Notes under the pieces: model-generated
Databases searched by the model: none
Seen by the model: only the letters and a program-made list of their open reading frames with translations
Told to the model about the DNA's origin: nothing
Translations under genes and position numbers: made by a program
Source: Agaricus subrufescens
Taxonomy: Eukaryota; Basidiomycota; Agaricomycetes; Agaricales; Agaricaceae
Length of the DNA: 64,000 bases
NCBI GenBank assembly: GCA_029945375.1
Contig: CM057057.1
Span: forward strand, 5,084,001-5,148,000
Direction of reading: 5' to 3'
Part shown: positions 59,760-64,000 of the stretch, in pieces
Position numbering within the stretch: position 1 is the first letter of the stretch
Layout of the letters: each line of letters opens with the position of its first letter

Positions 59760-60661
59760 ATGTTTCCCTCCTTTAAGAATCTCGGCATAGTCATTCTTTT
59801 CGCTTCAACATTGGCAGTCAACGCCTACCAAAAGTCAGCCCCAAGTAAGTTCAGTTCTATCTTTTTTTTGTTACTGGATAAATTTCGAAGCTGATGACAA
59901 ATAATCCGCAGTAACTTGGTATGACCCAAGTAAGTAAAGTGACCTGCCTCCGCCCAACTTCTTCTATTGTTATTAAATGATATTTTTAGAAGCAGTCATG
60001 GACAGGAAAGGTATGGGTGCTTGTGGCGAGACATTAGATCAGTCAATGCCCATCGCTGCCCTGTCCGAGTCGTACTTTAACAGATACCCGTAAGCCCTAC
60101 CATACCGATAGCTCAACAGCCCGTTTATTGACATTGTTATTTTACAGAGGGAAATCAGTCCCATCTAATTCGTAAGGGGCCTATGTAGCTATCGCACGCT
60201 CCATTGTTCAAACTCATGAATGATGTCACAGTAACCCTTTATGCGGCAAGGAGATAATAGTTTCTTGTAAGTGTCAAGCTTCCTTGTGTTTCACTGTGAT
60301 TACCGACATATCTCTCTCACGCTCATAAGACCAAGGAAAAACTGTCAAAGTTAAAGTAATGGATGCATGTGCTTCCTGCAAGGGCCCACATGATGTTGAC
60401 CTGTCAAAATCATCATTTGCAAATTTAGCTGATACTAGTGTGGGTGTACTCCAAGGATCTTGGGAATTCGTGAATCCACAGGACGAACGTGTCAGCAGAA
60501 GGTCGATTGCCACTCATCGGTTACACAAATCAAGAAAGCGTTTGGATGCTAAAGTTACCCGAAATGTCACCGAAGTAAATGCAAAGGGCGAAGACGTCGA
60601 GCTGGAATCTACGATGGTGAGCCGCATCACGGGACGGGTTGTCCAGGGTAGTCGGGGTTAG
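59760..60661 (+). CDS. Secreted expansin-like (double-psi beta-barrel) protein
   Basis: Six exons fit in phase: 59760-59844, 59912-59929 (18 nt), 59990-60089, 60148-60171 (24 nt), 60232-60266 and 60330-60661, giving 197 residues. It has a signal peptide (MFPSFKNLGIVILFASTLAV). The barrel domain follows: ITWYDPKAV, MGACGETLDQSMPIAALSE, NPLCGKEIIVSYQGKTVKVK and VMDACASCKGPHDVDLS, then SFANLADTSVGVLQGSWEF. This matches the fungal expansin/loosenin and RlpA-like family, which loosens or binds cell-wall polysaccharides. A basic C-terminal tail of about 60 residues after the barrel (VSRRSIATHRLHKSRKR) is unusual; its dibasic sites could be Kex2 processing points. The carbohydrate-binding second domain of plant expansins is absent. 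Confidence 0.85.
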
Positions 60662-61114
60662 TGTAATATTGTGCGCTGGGTTTGGCTGTGTGCAATATAC
60701 AGATCTAAGTCGCATCCTGATCACGGGAAAGAGAGCGGCGTCGGTAATAGACGAGCAGGTCAAGTGGAGTGACAGGTCAACTGAGTCTTAATCGACCACT
60801 TAATGCCGCCTGGGCTCCAACCCTGAGCTACAAAGTTAGTTTAACACCGTTGAAAGCCGGCTGTAGGCATCTTTAAGAGCCACCATCAAAGATGGCATAT
60901 GGCACCTCTTCATTCTATGCGAGCTGTTGATAATTATGTTCTACGGACCTTGATTAAACCCTCTTGGTGGCTATAGTTGATGTAGAACTCAAACAAAGCC
61001 ACAAACTCACAGATGAGGAACATAAGTACTGATAAAACGATATAATGATTGAGATTATAGGTAACACAAGTCCAAAGTGGGGTAAAAGAGGTAGCGACAA
61101 ACGGGTTTATCAAG
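60662..61114. other. convergent spacer
   Basis: About 450 bp between the expansin-like gene and the glycosyltransferase 3' end. No gene was seen. Confidence 0.55.
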
Positions 61115-62390
61115 TTACACTGAAAGTCGCCCAGTAAGGACGCCATCCACCAACCGTTCTCCCCAGCCACTCCCAGTTCCAGGTGCTATGTCGCTGGCGT
61201 CTTGTTTTGTTTGGATAACTAAGCTGGGCACCACAGTATAGCTCCGGATTCTTCCTTTTGCAATTAACCAAGATATAGCTTGATCGACGGCACGAGAATA
61301 GGCAAAAGGCGGATACCGAAGGTGTAAAAGAAGCCGTCGCGCGCCTCTTTTGGAAACAGCATATGCATGGGTACATTTCGGCTCGAAAGAAGGGTGAAGG
61401 CGGTGAATTCTCCGGTTAATTGTTGCAGAGGACGAGTTGTTCTCATCACTAGAAGGTTCTGAGTACAGATTCGGTAGGGGAGGATGTGTTTCCTCATCAG
61501 ACCAACAGTGACCTGGTTGTGGGCGCAAATTACATCATTAGTTTGACAGTATAACGAGACGACGTGAGAGCCTTGTGTATGAACGTGCCTAAGAATACCA
61601 TGTCCCAATCTGAAGGAAGCGATTTCCACAGGATGTCGATACGGTGACTGACGTCTCTTTCCATGTCAATATCGTCCTCCAGTATGATATAAGTGCTATC
61701 CAGGTTGGGATTTTTGTTGTTGGCTATGTTATGGAGGACTGAGATGTGCGAGTACCAGCAAGCAATCCGAGCGCGGGTGAGGATCAGATGTTCAGGCAAA
61801 TCAAGATTGAAGTCCGGGATACGATAGTCATCCATAGCACATGTGGTTGGCCGATAAGGTGTAGGGTTGTGAACCATTATAGGAGCAGACCATACAGTAT
61901 CCGCCCAGAAATCAATGTGGACGGGAGACAGCGCTAACCGGTCTATGTGATCCGGCCAAGAGAATTGGACTTGCTCAGGAGAAAGACCGTCGCGTGAGAG
62001 ATCATTTGGATCAAATATGGCCGGCTTCCCTTCTCGTACTCGCATGACCCACTCCCAGATTCGTTGAGTTAGTTCATTCGTACTCTGGAGGGCGTCAACG
62101 TAAGTCCAGTGCGAGTCCAGAGTGTTTCGCAGGAATTCCATGTGGACGCGTCTGTCAGACCTTGAAGGCAGAGACAGCATGTATACAGTGTCAGCCACTC
62201 CAAGGGATAGGGCCCTATCGCTGGTGGCATTTTCGGTGTTGGCTGGGATAGGACGTGGGAGCGGGGAGGCAAGAATGGGGAACGAAGCGGTCCAAAGGAG
62301 ATAGCCCGCCAAAAATAGGATGAGAGCGAACAGACCGGTGCGGCGGAGCTTTACAGTGAGGTTCAAGGAGGGAGACAAGGCAGCAGTCAT
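61115..62390 (-). CDS. Glycosyltransferase family 25-type, type II membrane
   Basis: Two exons, 62390-61589 and 61512-61115, give 399 residues. A short cytosolic N-terminus precedes one membrane segment (GLFALILFLAGYLLWTASF), so a Golgi type II topology is likely. The luminal part has family 25 features: DTVYMLSLPSRSDRRVHMEF, ARIACWYSHISVLHNIANN, then YIILEDDIDMERDV (acidic metal-binding motif) and SDWDMVFLGHCWSDE, followed by CTHAYAVSKRGARRLLLHL. The exon junction at FLG/HCW requires a GC..AG intron (donor GCACGT, 76 nt); no GT donor keeps the frame. Fungal members are poorly characterised; the acceptor sugar is unknown. Confidence 0.85.
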
Positions 62391-62942
62391 CGGCTGTCGT
62401 GGTGGAAAGAAAGAAAGAAAAGCGCGGGCTTGTCTGGCATTCCCACGAATTCTGCACGCCTCTGCTGCGCTGGGGACCACCGCCAGCCGTCTTCCGTCCT
62501 AGCCCAGTCTGGACGGCGGCCTCGTGAATGTGCGGCCTCGTGAACGCCCGGGAATCCGATAGAGCGCAGTGGCCCCTGGCAGGATATTTTTGCATCCTCG
62601 ATCTCATCTGGCCATCCGCATGTCCCATTTCCATGTGGATCCCTACATTCTCTGGCCATACAGTTCTTCTTTCACGTCAGTTCATTTGATCCAATTGGCT
62701 TATTCGTGTCCTTCCAGAGATAGCACACTGGAAACTCCTCCTTCCGGTCGATGTCCCTTCTCGTCCTGATCACTTGGCCTAATCTTCGCCTCTGTGTGAA
62801 CAGAATGTGGTTCATGCTGGGAAGCAAACCAATCCAATTGACTAACAAATAGATCCCGCTGGCCACAGCCGATTTTGGTCCTATAAATTCCTTCTCCACG
62901 ATTCCGGTTCTTCAAGGACTCCCCCAAGTCCCACCACTCAAC
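62391..62942. other. divergent promoter region
   Basis: About 550 bp shared by the glycosyltransferase (-) and the oligopeptide transporter (+) genes. No gene was supported within it. Confidence 0.55.
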
Positions 62943-64000
62943 ATGGCTGACCATACCTATCGGAGCTCTATTGACCATGAGAAACAGATGGAGGAGGCCG
63001 TCGTCGAACCCCTCGGCAGTGAGTGTTAGTATTACGCCTTTGCTCGTGTGATCTAAAGCTGTATGTCATACCTGTAGAGGGCATCGCTGTACGTTCTTTA
63101 CGTATCTCTTCTACTCTGTGATTTCAACTGACGGGCACCAGGAAATTGATCAAACCCATTTCGATGACCCCAATCTGGACAAGGAGCATCTCGCCTTCGA
63201 CGATGAGAGTCCTTATCCAGAGGTTCGATCCGCGGTTGCCAACACGGACGATCCAACAATGCCAGTCTCAACCATACGTTCTTGGGTCATCGGCGTCATC
63301 TGGGCCATACTCATCCCTGGTCTAAACCAATTCTTCTTCTTCCGTTATCCCTCTGTGGTCATCACCGGTATTGTTGCTCAATTGTTGTCCTTCCCTATCG
63401 GCCGTGCTGCAGCGGCTTGGATCCCGAACTGGTCGATCTTCGGCTGCCAACTCAATCCTGGTCCATTTTCCGTAAAGGAACACGTATTGGTCACGGTGAA
63501 TACCTTAATATCATATTAGTATACACGTCTGATTATCGTTTAGATGATGGTAAGTGGCGTGAGTCCGTAATCCACAAGTACCCACGAATTTCCAGGCGAC
63601 CGTTGGTTGGCAATCTGCCTACGCTACCGATATTATAGCTGTTCAACGGGTGTATTACGACCAGATTTATAACTTCAGCTGTACGTTCTGCCTTTCAAGT
63701 TTCTTGGGCCATGGTATGAGTACTCAACCATCTCTACCTACAGACCAGTGGTTCCTCGTCATGTCAACCCAGCTCATCGGTTTCTCCATTGGTGGTATCG
63801 CAAGACGTTTCCTAGTGGCTCCGCCTTCCATGATATGGCCTCTCAACCTAGTCAACTGTGCTCTCTTCAACACCCTGCATTCCCAACAATATGCCGGTAT
63901 CGGTACACGCGGAGGTGTCAGTCGTGAACGCTTCTTTATCTACGGATTCATTGGCTCCTTCTGCTGGTGTACGTCTATTTATGGCTTGGCTTCCCCCAAC
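62943..64000 (+). CDS. Oligopeptide transporter (OPT family), 5' part
   Basis: Starts at ATG 62943 (MADHTYRSSIDHEKQMEEA) and runs off the window. A polar cytosolic N-terminus with DDESPYPEVRSAVANTDDP is followed by membrane segments: STIRSWVIGVIWAILIPGLN, FRYPSVVITGIVAQLLSFPIG, the family signature NPGPFSVKEHVLVT, then QWFLVMSTQLIGFSIGGIAR and SMIWPLNLVNCALFNTLH. Family members import tetra- and pentapeptides or glutathione with protons across the plasma membrane. At least four introns lie in the visible part. The sequence is open to the last bases, with the next membrane segment (FIYGFIGSFCW) just beginning. Confidence 0.9.

Overview
The window is nuclear DNA of a filamentous basidiomycete, most likely a mushroom-forming Agaricomycete. 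Genes are cut by many short introns (about 46-80 nt, GT..AG). Two genes encode CaaX mating-pheromone precursors of the homobasidiomycete type. NACHT ATPases, 'HGDLK'-type TKL kinases and a Tnp2-type DNA transposon with a companion gene are families typical of that class. I cannot name the species. Where I give exon borders I worked them out by hand from splice signals and reading-frame phase.

Left part, 1-24.6 kb, is mostly housekeeping: Mediator subunit Med9 (-), an unrecognised protein (-), the cullin regulator CAND1 (-), pheromone precursor 1 (+), a protein made of three MIT domains (+), a HAL/SAT4-like kinase (-), pheromone precursor 2 (-), a 3.3 kb stretch without a gene, nitrite reductase (+) with GATA-factor sites, ribosomal protein eL19 (+), a small secreted Gly-rich protein (-) and a small unrecognised protein (-).

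Middle part, 25-34.6 kb, is mobile-element territory: a 1.6 kb array of 25-bp units, a Tnp2-type transposase broken by one TGA (-), a divergent companion gene ending in a SAP-like domain (+), and a degenerate short repeat. Then come VPS4 (+), a 770-residue Ser-rich protein (-) and a D-2-hydroxyacid dehydrogenase (-).

The most unusual region is 42.3-57.6 kb: three head-to-tail copies of a two-gene module, each a TKL-type kinase with a Cys-cluster tail followed within about 100-250 bp by a NACHT NTPase with a C-terminal CxxC domain. Exon lengths are nearly identical between copies. Copy 2's kinase has a premature stop; the other copies show a changed start codon and a lost splice acceptor. It looks like a young, diverging kinase/NLR-like pair array. 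A role in non-self recognition or innate immunity is inference only.

The right end, 58.4-64 kb, holds COP9 signalosome subunit 7 (-), a secreted expansin-like double-psi beta-barrel protein (+), a family 25 glycosyltransferase (-) and the 5' part of an oligopeptide transporter (+). I saw no rRNA, tRNA or CRISPR.
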